From positions 334,863 through 398,862 of the forward strand of contig MNCI01020297.1 in NCBI GenBank assembly GCA_015680685.1: DNA of 64,000 bases, in the 5' to 3' direction. Of the stretch, positions 1 through 12,041 are shown piece after piece; position 1 is the stretch's first letter, and every line of letters begins with the position of its first letter. The notes below the pieces were generated by a model. The model did no database searches. It worked only from the letters and a program-made list of their open reading frames with translations, and was not told the DNA's origin. The position numbers and the translations under genes were made by a program. This stretch comes from Gnetum montanum (Eukaryota > Streptophyta > Gnetopsida > Gnetales > Gnetaceae).

Positions 1-186
1 TCACTTAACCATCGCAAGAAGAACATCACAAGTGAGATTAGGAAGACAACAACCGTTCTAACCCAAGGTTTCGCTGGTTAGAGTCTAGTGTATGTTAAGT
101 GCTTATAGTTTACAGATTTTGACTAAGTCACTTGTAAACGCTTGTGATTTGTATGGTTGGGCGTAGAGGTACCTAGGCGCTCATCA
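1..186 (+). mobile_element. 3' end of an Athila-like LTR (element A1)
   Basis: The stretch ends in ..CTCATCA directly before a primer-binding site. Its last 100 bases (..gtgatttgtatggttg..gtaggggtacc..) recur before 31827, 33811, 53863 and 62212, the ends of four other LTRs in the window. The LTR start lies outside the window. Confidence 0.8.
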
Positions 187-187
187 T

Positions 188-206
188 TGGTGCCATTTTC
201 AAGGAC
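188..206 (+). other. Primer-binding site of A1, degenerate tRNA-Asp type
   Basis: TGGTGCCATTTTCAAGGAC follows the LTR end after one base. It is a mutated version of TGGCACCGTTGCCAGGGACG, seen at 62214, which complements the 3' end of plant tRNA-Asp. This primer is usual for Athila-type Ty3/gypsy elements. Confidence 0.65.
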
Positions 207-344
207 TTGTTAGTCTTACATGCATCATCTAACCTTAGTGAAATTATCATTCAATTCATTTTAATGGACCTAGGATAGAAACATTTATGCATGCTAGGCA
301 GATTAAAGTAAATAGTAAGGTACATCGATTACATGGACCATCTA

Positions 345-2640
345 ACATGCAATATGTATTCTCACAAGAGAGAGGTATCCAACCCACCAGTGCCACAAGA
401 ATGTCAAGTGGTGTACAAGCATCCTAATGATTATGTCCCTAACTTCACTCTCATCCTACATTAGGATGAGTAGCTACGATGGTGGGACATGGAGGGTAGC
501 ATCGTGCTACCACCTAACCGATCAGCTCCTGCGATGCTATATCACAATCTAGGAAGATTAGGCATCCAAGACCATGGAGCAGAGTATATCATGGAGGATC
601 ATGACTACCGAGACTATCATCCCACTAAGGCTTAACGAGCCCGAGATCAGTAGTAGGTGGACAGATATGAATATCAGAAGGGGAAACAATTTAGTAACCC
701 CTTATTCTCGCAAGGGCTACAAGATGATGGGGATCCCATATTTCATGATACCCATTCAAACGAACTTCCCCTAAGGTAGTAGATCCTCCATTCCAAAATT
801 TAGAACAAGCCTCTTAGTAACCAAGATCCTCAAGGGAATGAAGGGTCACATAGCAAGGATGGGCAGGTTGATTGAGGCCGTCATCAGGGTAGAGGGGGAG
901 ATCGACATCAGAGCGGTGGTGATACCTCTCCTTCTTCTCCATCCTCTCGCTCTCCTACACCTTCATCCAGCTTAGGCTCTAAACGTAATCGGGGTAGGAA
1001 GGTGCGAAAGGATGGTGGTAAAAAGGTTCGAAAGGGACAATGTGAGGAAACGTGCGACCAATCATGTGATGCTTGCCAGCATGAAAGGAGGGGTAGCCAG
1101 AATCATCATAGACATCATGGTCCTCAGAAGGACTATGATTTAGATGAGCCATTGTTGGCTACTCGAAGCATGCTTCAAATCATTGAGGTAGTCCAAATCC
1201 CTAGTAGGCACATGAAGGATAGCCGGATCAAGCACGTTGATATGAACAACATCCCCAAATTTGAAGGGGGATACAACTATGATCAGCAGACTTACCTGCA
1301 GGCATTCCATGATGTCTGCACCCTATAGAACATTGACAATGATTGGTAGAAGCTGAAGCTATTTCCTCGCACACTTATCAAAGAAGTTGAAAGTTGGTAT
1401 CGGTCCTTGGAGCCAGAATCAATCAGAAGATGGAGTACGATGGTTGAAATTTTCAATAACAAGTATGAAATGTACTCTAGAGTGGTGAATCTGAGAGGGT
1501 AGATCCAAGGCTGGAAACAAGGGAATCATGAACCCTTGGATGCCACCATGAGCAGGTACTACTCATTATTGCATCGGTGCCTTGGTCATGGTTAGTCTCA
1601 ATGGGCACAACTTCTCCACATCATTGATGGTCTCTGTTTTGAAGCGCGAAAGACCCTTGGCATGTACGCCCAGGGATGACTGTTAGAGCTAAGGGCCCAT
1701 CAATTATAGCACCTCATTGAACAGGTGGCTAGGAAGGAAGGAGAACTTAGAAAAAAGGAGAGTGTAGAAGAATTCAACCAGGATCCTTCCCTTAGAAAAA
1801 GGGAAGTCCAATTTTGTGATGAGGAGGAGGAATCACCATTGGAAGTAGCGGTGAACTGAAAGACCTTGTCATTACAAAAGTTTGTATTTGAAATTTTGGC
1901 AAAGGTTGATAAGATGTGGAACTCTTTGGATGAAAAATTCCAAAGTGTGATAAAAATTGCAGAAGCACCCAGAGAACAAGGTAATGATCACGATTAGCAT
2001 AGGAAGAAGGAAGCTAAACGTGCCCAATATAAGGGTAAGGGAAAAGTTGCTGTAGCAGAGCAGGTTGTAGACTCTGACACTGAGGAGGATGACAAATGTG
2101 GCATATGCCAATATGAACATCCTAAGGGATGTTTCCCTATGGTGTCACATCTTTAAGAGTCTACGGTGTATGCATTGAACCCTCGCTTGGCAAAGAGGTA
2201 AACACCCCAGAGGTTGCCTTACCCATAGGGCAACCCAAGGCAGTTACACTAGTAGTAAGGATACTATCCAAGTGGAGCACCACTATAATTGTATGAATAC
2301 TTCCAATAGTGGTAGCACCTACAAACATGGGGGATGCCACCTCCAAGGTAGCAATACCCTTACAAACAGCCAGATCCCTATGGGTACTACGTTTAGTAAC
2401 CGGTCTCTCCAGGGGACTCTTCCAGTCATGCGGCCTTTCAAAGTCATTACCACCCCCTAGAATATTTTCAACCTCAATATCCATCACCTAGGGGGGACAA
2501 CCCACATCTTTTCTATCCTTCATCACCTTCTCTTGCCACTCCTCCATCACATCCCACTCAGCTGCCACCTATTCCATCGATGTAGGGAGAGATACCACCA
2601 TAGCCGCAACAATGAAACACTACGAGGGCTATTAACTTAC
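345..2640 (+). pseudogene. gag: Decayed Athila-like gag (element A1)
   Basis: This is a capsid/nucleocapsid gene broken by many stops and frame changes. The longest open piece is 1002-1328. Recognisable parts are the central Retrotrans_gag region at about 1380-1660 (motifs like ESWYRSLEPES, IQGWKQ..HEPLDA, HIIDGL) and a zinc knuckle near 2095-2135 (CGICQYEHPKGC), followed by a proline-rich tail. The same protein is readable in F (31828), D (33975), E (54027) and G2 (62348), which supports the frame choice. It lies just downstream of an LTR end and PBS, as gag should. It cannot make a full protein in this copy. The start is placed by alignment with ATG 33975 in element D and is approximate. 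Confidence 0.75.
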
Positions 2641-2859
2641 AACTGGCACCTCAGCGGAGTGGATCGGAATCCAAACCATGAAAACATCCTTTTTTATGGC
2701 CCAATAATCTGAACATACCCTCAAATACACCTGTGGCTAGTACCTCTGAACCTTCAAGCACCTCCACTATTCCACCGCCCGAGCAGCCTTCAAGCCAACC
2801 ACACTCCAATGTCTAGATGGTCATGCTCATACATGCCATGACTGACTACATCAAGGTAG

Positions 2860-3604
2860 GTCATCTTACCTAAAAATTAACTGATCTGGGAAGCCCCCTC
2901 ATCTATCTTCAGGTAGTAGAGAATGACCCATGCAAAGATCTTCTGGACTCAGGGTCAAGAACTGGAACTATCCCTTGCTAAAGAAGAGCAACATCCAGCT
3001 CGAGTTAGTAGACTAGTCCATCACTGTTCCCTTGGGATTGGTGGAGGACATTGTGACCATCGTTTGTGGGTGGTCCTATCCTACTGATTTCCTGGTCATC
3101 CGTGTGAAGAACTACAAGGGTAACTTCCCAATCATCATGGGAAGAGCCTAGTTAAGCACAGTGGATGCATGACTAGGACTCTAAGATCTATCCCTTGAAA
3201 TTTCAAAGGAAAATCCTTTTAGGAAGATTGAGAAGAAGCACATTCCATGCATTGCATACAGTGACTTAGGGTGCAACTATGTGCAGCAATTATAGTCAGC
3301 TAAGCGGATATCCATTCAGGCATGCAGTCAGTGTACCAAGGAATCACCTGTTTAACAGTGCCTATACGCAGCAGCCATCAATCAAGAGGGCACCCAATGG
3401 CTAACAACTGATTCTACTAGTAGTACATTGTGTATGGAACCATCTGAGGGGCTTGTACAAGCCTATGTTGAAATCATGGATGAAATGGAAGAGGTTCATC
3501 AACAAGTCTCCATTGTTGATGACCAAGATGACTAGGGGAAGTTGCAAATCCCTGAGAGCTTCAAACAAGAGCCCTTAGAGCTAACCAAAAATTTTATCTC
3601 ATCT
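2860..3604 (+). pseudogene. pro: Decayed retropepsin region of A1
   Basis: An aspartic protease active-site-like DLLDSGSR is readable at about 2935-2960. It is followed by SYPTDFLVIRVKNYKGNFPIIMG (about 3070-3145) and a C-terminal part ending near 3540. The same blocks occur in element E (56650-57290) and D (47600-48190). Several stops interrupt it. A1 stops abruptly near 3604, at the point where D and E continue into reverse transcriptase; here sequence of the unrelated Tat-like element C begins. The A1 pol is therefore missing. Confidence 0.65.
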
Positions 3605-3639
3605 TGAACTAGCAATCTATCTTTGCAAAGTTTACCTAT

Positions 3640-3870
3640 TAGTGGTCCACAAAGACCTTAAACTAGTGATCTGGGCTTTCAAAATCTACTCGTTAGTGGT
3701 CCACAAAGACCTTAAACTAGCAATTTTGGCTTTCAAGTCTACTTAGTAATGGTCCGCTACAACCTTACACTAGCAATTTTGGCACTCGTTTCAGGTCTTG
3801 ATATGGTCCACTAAGACCTTAAACTGACAACCTCGACTTGCAAACTTTACACAGTAATTGATGATTATAT
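3640..3870 (+). repeat. Hairpin repeat units before pol in element C
   Basis: There are four units of the form GGTC-N6-GACC-TTAAACTAG, spaced about 65 bases apart. Two are exact (for example 3644-3666). The others have one arm damaged. They are the same class of unit found at the gene borders of B and H. Confidence 0.8.
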
Positions 3871-3959
3871 TATGTTGTATTGTTACTTTACAAACATTCA
3901 TTATAGGCTATTGCTACAAACAGTTATCACTTGACTTGGCTTTTTCTTATTGTGGCAGG

Positions 3960-6900
3960 TTTAACAAAAATGGCCATGCAAGATGATCTACATTCGTTTT
4001 TAACCTTGATAGGTCCTCATGGCTAGCTTACAAGATACCTAAACTCAGATTCAATAGATTGGGAATCATCTACTAACAACACCATAACATCCCTGGAAAC
4101 ATCGCTAGATTGGCCTGAACATATGGTCCAAGCCTTAGACTTAGAGGTTGGGGATGTGATCGAGGACCCTCTTATCAAAACACCTATAACTACATCCATA
4201 GGGGAAATAAAGACATTAAAACTTAGTTCCCTCCTACACCCAAAAATGCGAAAGGACATATCTAAGGTTCTCCAAGATAATATCAAAGTGTTTGCGTGGT
4301 CCTATGATGATATGCCAGGTCTAGACCTACGAATCATACAACATAACATCATCCTAGACCTGCATATCAAGGCAGTCAAGCAAAAGGCTCGAAAAGTCAA
4401 ACCAGAAATTGTAGTAGCTATAAATGAGAAAATCACCAAACTATATCAAGTTGGTTTCATTCGCGTAGTTGGTTACTTGAAGTGGGTGTCAAATATCATT
4501 ATAGTCTCTAAGAAAATGGGAGATATACGAATTTGTATAGACTTTTAAGATTTGAACAAAGAAATGATCAAATATGACTTCCCATTACCAAGTATTGATC
4601 AACTTATTGACACTACAACTGGTCATGCTTTATTGTCCTATATGGATGGGTTCTCAGGTTACAATCAAATCCACATCAATCCAAAGCATCAGTTAACAAC
4701 TACCTTCATGAGCCCTTAGGGAACCTTTTGTTACGCAATGATGCCTTTTGGTCTCAAAAACGATGGAGCAACCTATCAATGAGCCATGACGTACATATTT
4801 CACGACTACCTCTTAGAGAGACTAAACAATTACATGGATGGCATAGCAGTCAAGTCTAAGGGAGCTATTGATCATCCCAATGATCTAGATGTAGTCCTCA
4901 AGCGTTGTCACAGGCATGACTTGCGTCTCAATCCAAATAAATGTGTTTTCGAAGTTAAAATCGGATGCATGCTAGGGTTTGTAGTATCGAAAGTTGGAAT
5001 ATGAGTGGATCCTAACAAAGTTAAGGCCATCATTAACTTAGCACCTCCTACCAACCTTAAAGAATTACGCGGGTTGCAAGGTAGAATACAGTTTATTAGA
5101 AGGTTTATAGCAAGGCTGATTGACAGGTTACACCCCATGCAACACTTGCTAAAGAAGGGGATGAACTTCGAGTGGACAACACAATGTCAACAAGCCTTCA
5201 ATGATTTAAAAAAAGAGCTTTTGCACCCAACTGTTACCCACCACAGAGGGATAAGCCTTTCTACATCTACCTTGCCACCTCAGACATGTCTATTGTAGCA
5301 TTATTATGTTAGAGGAGAGATGAAGGCTCTGAAATCCTAGTTTATTACCTAAGCCATGCATTGATAGCTTATGAGGCAAAGTACAATGAAGTAGAAAGAA
5401 ATTGTCTCTCCCTAGTATTTGCGCTAAAAAAATGGAGACATTAACTGTTCTGTAGCAAGGTCAACATCATATGCAAGAGCAACGTACTTCGAGCTGTCAC
5501 AAACAATTTATATGAAAAGAGCAGGATAGGCCTATGGAAAGCTATAATGGCAGAATTTGACTTACATTATGTAGTGCAATCATCGAATAAGGGACAAGAA
5601 ATCGCTACATAGCTCACAACCTCACCCATCGATGATCAAGCAATGATAGAGCTAGAGTTCCCTGATGAACATGTTAAAAAGATCAACCCTGTGCCATTAC
5701 ACTTCGAAGCCACTTTGCATTTCAATGGCACCTCAACTATGTGAAGTGGTAGTTCTGCTGCTATCATTACATTCCCCTTTGGGGATATTTGATCTTTTGC
5801 TTACTGTTTTACATTTATTTTTACAAAAAATGTAGCTGGGTACGAAGGATTCCTTACGGGCCTTTTAGTAGCTTAGGAATTAAACATCTAATATTTGGCA
5901 GTTCGTGGCGATTCCCAACTCATCATCAACCAGATCACCAAAATCTATGCCTGTAAAACTTCACATTTACAACCTTATTGTGACTTGGCTACGAGTTTGT
6001 TGAAATAGTTTACAAAAATAGACATCTAACACATGTCATGCAAAAAGAACACTATAGCAGATGTTTTAGCCACACTAGCATTAAAGGTGCTAGCACACCT
6101 GTTCACAACTTTACCTGCTTTAATAATGGAGTGCACAGACCCTATCACTTAAGTAGTACACGTCGCCTCTCTAAGTGCTACCGATGCCCAAGTGTGGTAC
6201 GCTAATGTTAAAGCCTATCTTCAACACATCAAACCTCCAAACATCTTGACATTCGCTCAAAAGGATGCGATCCAAAAGTTAGCCTAGTAGTATGTCCTTA
6301 TAGGAGATGATACCTTATGCAAACGCTCCTTTGATGGGATATTGCTAACTTGCGTTGGTGGGGAAGAAGCATAGAAAATCATTAATGAAGTCCATGAAGG
6401 ACTATGTGGAGGACACATAGCTCCCAAGGCTATGGCAACAAAAATTAGATGCCTAGGATATTACTGGCCTTACATGGAATGAGATTGCCTTACCAAAGTT
6501 AGGATGTGTGATACATGCCAATGTCATGTAAATCTTATTCATGTCTCACCTACTGAGTTGCATCCTACACAGATCACGTGGCCATTCTAGCGATGAGGAC
6601 TAGATATCATAGGACCCATCACACCTAAGTCTTCTGCAGGACATAGTTTCATCATCACTTTCATCGAGTACTTTACAAAGTGGGTGGAGGCCATCCCCCT
6701 AAGGAAGAGTACATCTCAACAGGTTTGCCACTTTATCTTGGATAACATAGTAACAAGGTTTGTTCTTCCCATGACTATTGTGATAGACAACGGACCACAA
6801 TTTAGTAGCACAGAAACCAAAACCTTTTGTGACAACCTTGGCATCAAGCACTCGTTTTCATCACCATACTACCCATAGGAAAACTAAAAGTGGAGCCAAT

Positions 6901-7073
6901 AAACAAGGCCACCATCAACCTGCTCAAAAGGATGCTTAGCAGTAGCAAGCGATGACATGAACAAATCCTCTATGTGTTATGGGCTTACCGCACGATGTGT
7001 AGGAAGGCTACAAGTAAAACTCTTTACAGCCTTGTTTACGGATTTGAAGTAGTGCTACCTCTCGAACTGCAGG
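3960..7073 (+). pseudogene. pol: Decayed Tat/Ogre-like pol of element C, 5' part
   Basis: Polyprotein with reverse transcriptase (about 4300-5000), RNase H (5160-5600), a second archaeal-type RNase H (5690-6110) and integrase (6380-7073). All can be read beside the better copy in element B. Open pieces are 4123-4548, 4786-5004, 5005-5298 and 6684-6878, separated by stops. The RT catalytic box reads YMDG instead of YVDD (about 4830), so the enzyme would be dead even without the stops. Integrase keeps the DNGPQF block (6787) and ends in LPLELQ at 7073, exactly where B inserted. A splice-acceptor-like TTCTTATTGTGGCAG sits just before the start (to 3959). Confidence 0.9.
7069..7073. repeat. Left target-site duplication of element B
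   Basis: GCAGG here and ACAGG at 24937-24941 flank the two LTRs, inside the integrase gene of element C. Confidence 0.8.
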
Positions 7074-7212
7074 TGAAACACCACAAAAATTTTGAGCTTG
7101 ATACTTGTCCAACAAGAAGCAGGTCCCTGGGACCCACGGATAACCACGGCTACATTTGGTGTCGCACATTGCAACTTTGGGGATCAAAGTGCTTAATTTA
7201 CACTAAGTATGC

Positions 7213-7615
7213 AGTACCAGCGTATACGCCCAGCGTGTACGCCCAGCATCCACAGCGTATACACCCAGCGTATACGCCCGACATCAACAGCGTATACGCC
7301 TAGCGTATACGCCCGGCGTAGACATCCAACTTACACGCCCGACGCGCACACTTCACATGTACGCTCGGCAGGTACGACAAATGTTTACGCCTGACATGGA
7401 ATCTTCGAAGACAGAATGAAGACATCACCAAAGAGCAAGAATTGAAACAAGTCAGCAATCATCAGCGTATACACCCGGCATATACGCCTAGCCATTGTCG
7501 ACGTATACGCTCAGCATGTATGCCCAGCGTCCACAGCATCTACGCCCGGCATATCCAGCGTATACGCCTAGCATATACGCCCAAAGTCTACGCCCACCTG
7601 ATATAGCGTATATGC
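7213..7615. promoter_or_regulatory. Array of GCGTATACGC palindromes in the LTR
   Basis: The perfect 10-base palindrome GCGTATACGC occurs at 7220, 7268, 7290 and 7303. About a dozen one- or two-base variants (GCGTGTACGC, GCATATACGC and similar) lie around it, usually followed by CCAGC or CCCGAC. The array ends about 100 bases upstream of the TATA box, where enhancer or silencer sites would be expected. Function is inferred from position only. Confidence 0.75.
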
Positions 7616-7714
7616 TCAGCAGATGTAATATGTTGTACACTTGTAAATTTTACGCCCTTTTGCGCCTGGTCAACGTCCACGTGTCGCCCAACCCGAGTGT
7701 AGCGTAACAACCGG

Positions 7715-7722
7715 TATAAAAA
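7715..7722 (+). promoter_or_regulatory. TATA box of element B 5' LTR
   Basis: TATAAAAA in the context CAACCGGTATAAAAACCC, conserved at 24363-24370 in the 3' LTR. It is the only good TATA box in the LTR and lies downstream of the palindrome array. Confidence 0.75.
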
Positions 7723-8293
7723 CCCTACTTTTCCATTTGCACTGGGGGATGGTTGGCAAAATCCTAGAGCATACCAGAGAACATTTACGCTGCGCACTAG
7801 AGCAAAAAACCCCTTTACGCTGGACAGTCCTGTATGCTGGACACACAGTCTCTACACTCCGCCTATAGTGTGAATCAGCCAAGTCATCCCTGCATCCACC
7901 GGGGCTTTTCGTCTGCCTTGTGTTCCATCACAACTGCATTAGACCGGTGCAATGTATTCTCATTCTATAATATCATTGTTTATAGTTTACGCTGATTTCT
8001 TACATGTGTTCTATTTATGCTCGTTTACATTTACGCCCTATTCGCATCTGTTACATTGTTTACGCTCTCGTTTATGCCCGTTACGCCGTTTACACATAAC
8101 CCAGCGTATAGCACTTCAGCATATGTTCGGGGAAATCCTTGTCTGATCTGCGTGCGGATCACCCAAGGTACTCTACCTTTGTGCATTCCAGCTTGCCCTC
8201 AGGCGAAGGTAGGGTCTTTTGTGCACGTCCTGTGATCCCACGGTCTTTGTTTCCTTCCGGCCGGAGACCGACGATTTTAGGCGGTATAGAAAT

Positions 8294-8312
8294 TGGCACT
8301 AGAAGGAGGGCC
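8294..8312 (+). other. Primer-binding site of element B
   Basis: TGGCACTAGAAGGAGGGCC lies five bases after the LTR. Element H carries TGGTGCTAGAAGGAGGGCC at the same place (44948-44966, minus strand). TGG fits pairing with a tRNA CCA end. I could not assign the tRNA; the site resembles tRNA-Leu only in part. Confidence 0.7.
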
Positions 8313-8529
8313 TCCTAAAAAAACCTTACTTGCAAACTTCCCAGCATCTACGCTGTTGGGCATATACGCTGCCAACCACACGCTGCTTCCTGCTGAAACC
8401 CTTCCAGCGTCTACGCAGCCCGGTCGGGAAACTCAGCCTGCAAACTGTCTAGCATCTACGTTGTTCAGTGTTTACACCGTCCCTATTAAAACTTAACCAG
8501 AAAACCATACGCTCCATTCTCTATGCTGT

Positions 8530-8752
8530 CTTGTTTTACTCTGTGCCTTGTTTTACGCTACACTTTGTTTTACGCTCTATCCTGTTTTACGCTGAGCCTT
8601 GTCTTACGCTGTACTCTGTTTTATGCTGAGCTCTATTTTATGCTGTACTTTGTTTTACGTTGTACTCTGTTTTATGCTATGCCTTGTTTTACACTGTGCC
8701 CTGTTTTATGCTGTACTCTGTTTTACGTTCTATCCTGTTTTACGCTACACCC
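8530..8752 (+). repeat. Leader tandem repeat, about 13 units of 16-18 bases
   Basis: Units have the form TGTTTTACGCTGTACTC, with variants TTTATGCTGAGCTC and TTTTACGTTCTATCC. They lie between the PBS and gag, so they would be transcribed into the genomic RNA leader. The core TTTACGC is the same half-site that is dense in the LTR and upstream of the antisense gene. Confidence 0.85.
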
Positions 8753-8757
8753 TGAAG

Positions 8758-8860
8758 CTGTATACGCTGCACCCCCACACTGTATACGCTGTCTACGCTG
8801 ATGCTATACGCTGAACGTGAAGCGTATACGCTGCACTTTGTCACCTAGTTTACGCTGTAC
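8758..8860. repeat. Palindrome cluster in the leader of B
   Basis: Contains GCGTATACGC at 8822 plus the variants TGTATACGCTG (twice), CTATACGCTG and GTCTACGCTG, directly after the 17-base tandem repeat and just before gag. Confidence 0.7.
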
Positions 8861-8913
8861 CAAGTACACTAATTTCGCTCCTCTACCCCGCGTCATACCC
8901 TTAACAATTCATC

Positions 8914-11819
8914 ATGAACCCCATGAACACCACCACTGCAACAGCTCAAGTAACCGACGTCGTGGGCACCATGGCTGTCCAACAGCCTATCGCGCAACAC
9001 CTGGGAGGATAACCCACCGCGGGGCCCCATCGGTCCCTAAGGTTACAAGGGAGAGACTTGGCCTCCAACATTATAACCCAGGATCAGTACAATTTCATAT
9101 GCATTAAGATACAAGCTGGCCTAGCTGTAGACCGAGCTAAAATGGAGGTAAAGAGGCAGTTCAAACTCTTTTATAGGGGAGGACGTGAGTTCATCCCTTC
9201 CCCGTATGACGTAATCCCTGTTCCAGAGCAGTATTCGGAGCTTGTCACACAGCTCCTCCTGCAAAGGAGCCACTCGTTGCATCAACCTGCGCTAGAGCCC
9301 CAACTAGAGGAAGAGGACGAATTAGCTACTCAATCTGAACAAGAGGATTCTTACCACACTCTGAGCCCACAAGCACACGTTAACCCCATTTTTCATCCCG
9401 ATACAGGAGAAATCATGCCCCTTCAGCATCTCAGGTTCACCCGGGCCCAGGCACCACCACCAGAAACATCAGCACTAGTGCATATTCCTCCCCCGAGCAA
9501 CCCCTAACCTAACACCTTCCCTCTCCCAATCATACCCGCTGCAGCTGCAGGCTTGTCCTCACAAGCACCACCCCCTCACGACAGCGTGGGAGTGACGTTC
9601 CCACCCCGAGTGATAGGGATGCCACATGTAATACTAGCCTCCACATCCGCCCACTACATCCCTCACATTCAAACACACGTAGCCCCCTTAATCGCCGTAA
9701 CCCAACAAGGGGTCCCTTCGCACAACGTGGCTGGGCAATGGCCAGCGGTCGGTGTGCCGTCACACCAACCCGCTCACCACAATGTGCCATCTCACACATT
9801 TCCACATGTTAACATTCCCCAAATACGACCACAACCGTAGCAGCAACAACCCCCTGTATATAATGTATCATCCTTAGCGTCACATGTTGTTCACCTTCCA
9901 CAGACACAACCGCCGACCACGCAACTTTCGGCCTTTCAACCCACCATCCAACAGTCTAACCTGTACAATATACCACAACCGCAAGTTGCCTTGTCACCTA
10001 GTGTCCAAGATTGGGCAGATGCCAAGAAATTGATGCAAGAATTAACTGACGAGGTAAAACACCTCAAAACAGCCGTCGACCAAGAGTTGAAGGTAGTGGA
10101 CTTCTACCAAGATGACCCCATTAGCTCTTCTGTCCCACCCTTAATCTTGCCCAAAGGTGTCTTCTTACCAACACTAACCAAATAAAATGGGGAGATAGAC
10201 CCCAATGCACACTTAATAACATTTAGATTAGAATGCGCGCTACTCCAGGCATGGCCCCATGCCATTCTCCGAGTGTTCCCCATTCCCTCGCGGGGAGAGC
10301 ACTCAATTGGTATCGGGCTCTGCCATGGAATTCCATCTTCTCCTTGGTAGACTTATTACACCAGTTTGTGACCAGGTTCAAGTACAACTTGAAACTCGAG
10401 GCCACACTGGATAGCCTCATACAGGTCAAGAAAGCACCGCTTGAACCTGTACAGAAATTTATTTAGAGGTGGAGCGCTGCTCTCAATAAGTTGCACGAGC
10501 CGATCTCCCAAACATACTTGCTCACAATTCTCAAGGGAGCTGTTAACGATTTCTTTAAATCTAAGCTGTACTACCTTAATGTGCGTAATCTTAATCAGGC
10601 TTTTGTACAAATCAAAAATATAGAAGAGGCAGCTCAAAACAGTCACGACCCTGCATACTTAGCCTTCGAAAACCAACACACTAAAAAAGATAAAGAGAAG
10701 GCTAAGACAACCATAGTAGCAATAGCAGGCGTGCAACAAGCAAACATGACACACCAAAATAAACTACCTGCAACCCCTACTAACTACAATAAACCAATTC
10801 CCACAGCCGCACCGGAATCATCATCATCGCAAAACCCAACAATAAACTGTACGTGAAATTTTGAGAGGAAAGAACCCTCTCAATATATGCCTCTACCAAT
10901 GAAGCCTTCCTAGCTCTTCGATCAACTCCTGAAGGCTGGGTTGATGAAATATAAACAGTCATCCCCCGCGGCCATCCAGAGACATGATCGGTTTTGTCAA
11001 CTCATTCAGAACCCAAGCTTAGCAACGCCGGATGAGCCTCTCGTACCCAAAGGCTTCAGAATGGATTGCTTTTGCGACTACCATCAACGAAACGAGCATG
11101 GTACGGATTACTGTTTCACCTTGAAATAGGATATTCAGCGGATGATCGATGAAGGCCAAATCACTTTTGATGAGGCCAACCCGGTCCAACCATAGAATCA
11201 AGCTATGGGGGTGTACAAAGACCCCCTGAACACCAAAGAGGCGCCATACGTCATCAATACAATCTACCTTGACGGTGATTCCGATGCACCCAACATTAAC
11301 ACTTTCTATCCCCAATATAAACAGGAAACACCTAATAGGCCGTTCGTAGTTCAGATTCCCCCCACTGTGTCCATGCCCATGCCTCAACCACCATGTGCTC
11401 CCCAACAGCCATACGTCTTCTGAATACCCTTGGCCGTACCCATGCCTAACACCATGACACGCGACAAACCATACGTGGTGCGTGTCCCTCCCGTCATTCT
11501 CTGAAATGCATCAACCCCTTCTACTCAGCCTGCCCCTTTCATAGTCCGAGTACCACCAGCGGTCGCAACAGTGGAGGTCCAACCTCTGCCGAAACCAACC
11601 CCATATGTCGTTAGGATACCTGAAAATCCTAATGATTACCAAGCCTCTACCTCACAAATGCAAGGCAAACCCAGCCCCTACATCATTAGGGTACCTGGCC
11701 AGCCTTTCACTCAACCACATTTGACTGTCCAACCGCAACCCCACCCGCCTCCGTATGTGGTGCAAATCCTAGGGCAGCCCGAGGCTCCAAAACCAGCCCC
11801 ACCTCCACGCCACACATAA
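8914..11819 (+). pseudogene. gag: Tat-like gag of element B, nearly readable
   Basis: Capsid/nucleocapsid gene. ATG 8914 is in frame with the long piece to 9507; an in-frame TAA follows near 9010 and more stops come at 9505, 9838, 10183 and later, with one frame change near 10250. Regions in order: N-terminal part shared with H (ITQDQYNFICIKIQA), a Pro/Gln-rich linker (9400-9980), the Retrotrans_gag capsid region (about 10060-10640, with GRALNWYRALP and HQFVTRFKYNL), and a knuckle CX2HX4HX4C (CDYHQRNEHGTDYC, about 11077-11118). A proline-rich tail with repeated PYVVRVP-like motifs follows (11330-11800). H has the same gene as an uninterrupted 745-codon frame, so the stops in B are damage. From 10250 on, the frame is the same as the protease frame, which suggests one Gag-Pro polyprotein. 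Confidence 0.88.
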
Positions 11820-12041
11820 GAATGCCTAGCATATAGGCTTACACGTGAACGTGTGGAGAAGGAACACCAATGGTTAGCTCTGGGGCCACCTAAGCCCATT
11901 CCACTTAACTTCGTACCTATGTCGTCACTTAACAACCAACCGGACGTAGGTAACAAAGGCGAATCATCTAAAAAACATGAACCGCTTAAAACGACAGCTT
12001 AGAACAAAAATGACAAACCGACAAAACACGAAATAAAACTG

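Larger units (their letters stand above)
7074..8288 (+). mobile_element. 5' LTR of element B
   Basis: Begins TGAAACACC and ends ..GGCGGTATA; it matches 23748-24936 along its length. It contains a palindrome array at 7213-7615 in what should be U3, a TATA box at 7715-7722, and a long downstream part that should be R/U5. Confidence 0.93.

Noticed and set aside
3605-7073. Element C as an integrated plant pararetrovirus
   Set aside because: Integrase, LTR, PPT and a second RNase H of Tat type are present; these do not occur in caulimoviruses.
7209-7394. Tyr/Pro-rich proteins in the LTR palindrome array
   Set aside because: They come from repeated GCGTATACGCC units, lie upstream of the TATA box and change frame between the two LTRs.
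8523-8814. Cys/Leu-rich proteins at 8523-8814
   Set aside because: They are products of the 17-base tandem repeat in the leader, open in two frames at once.
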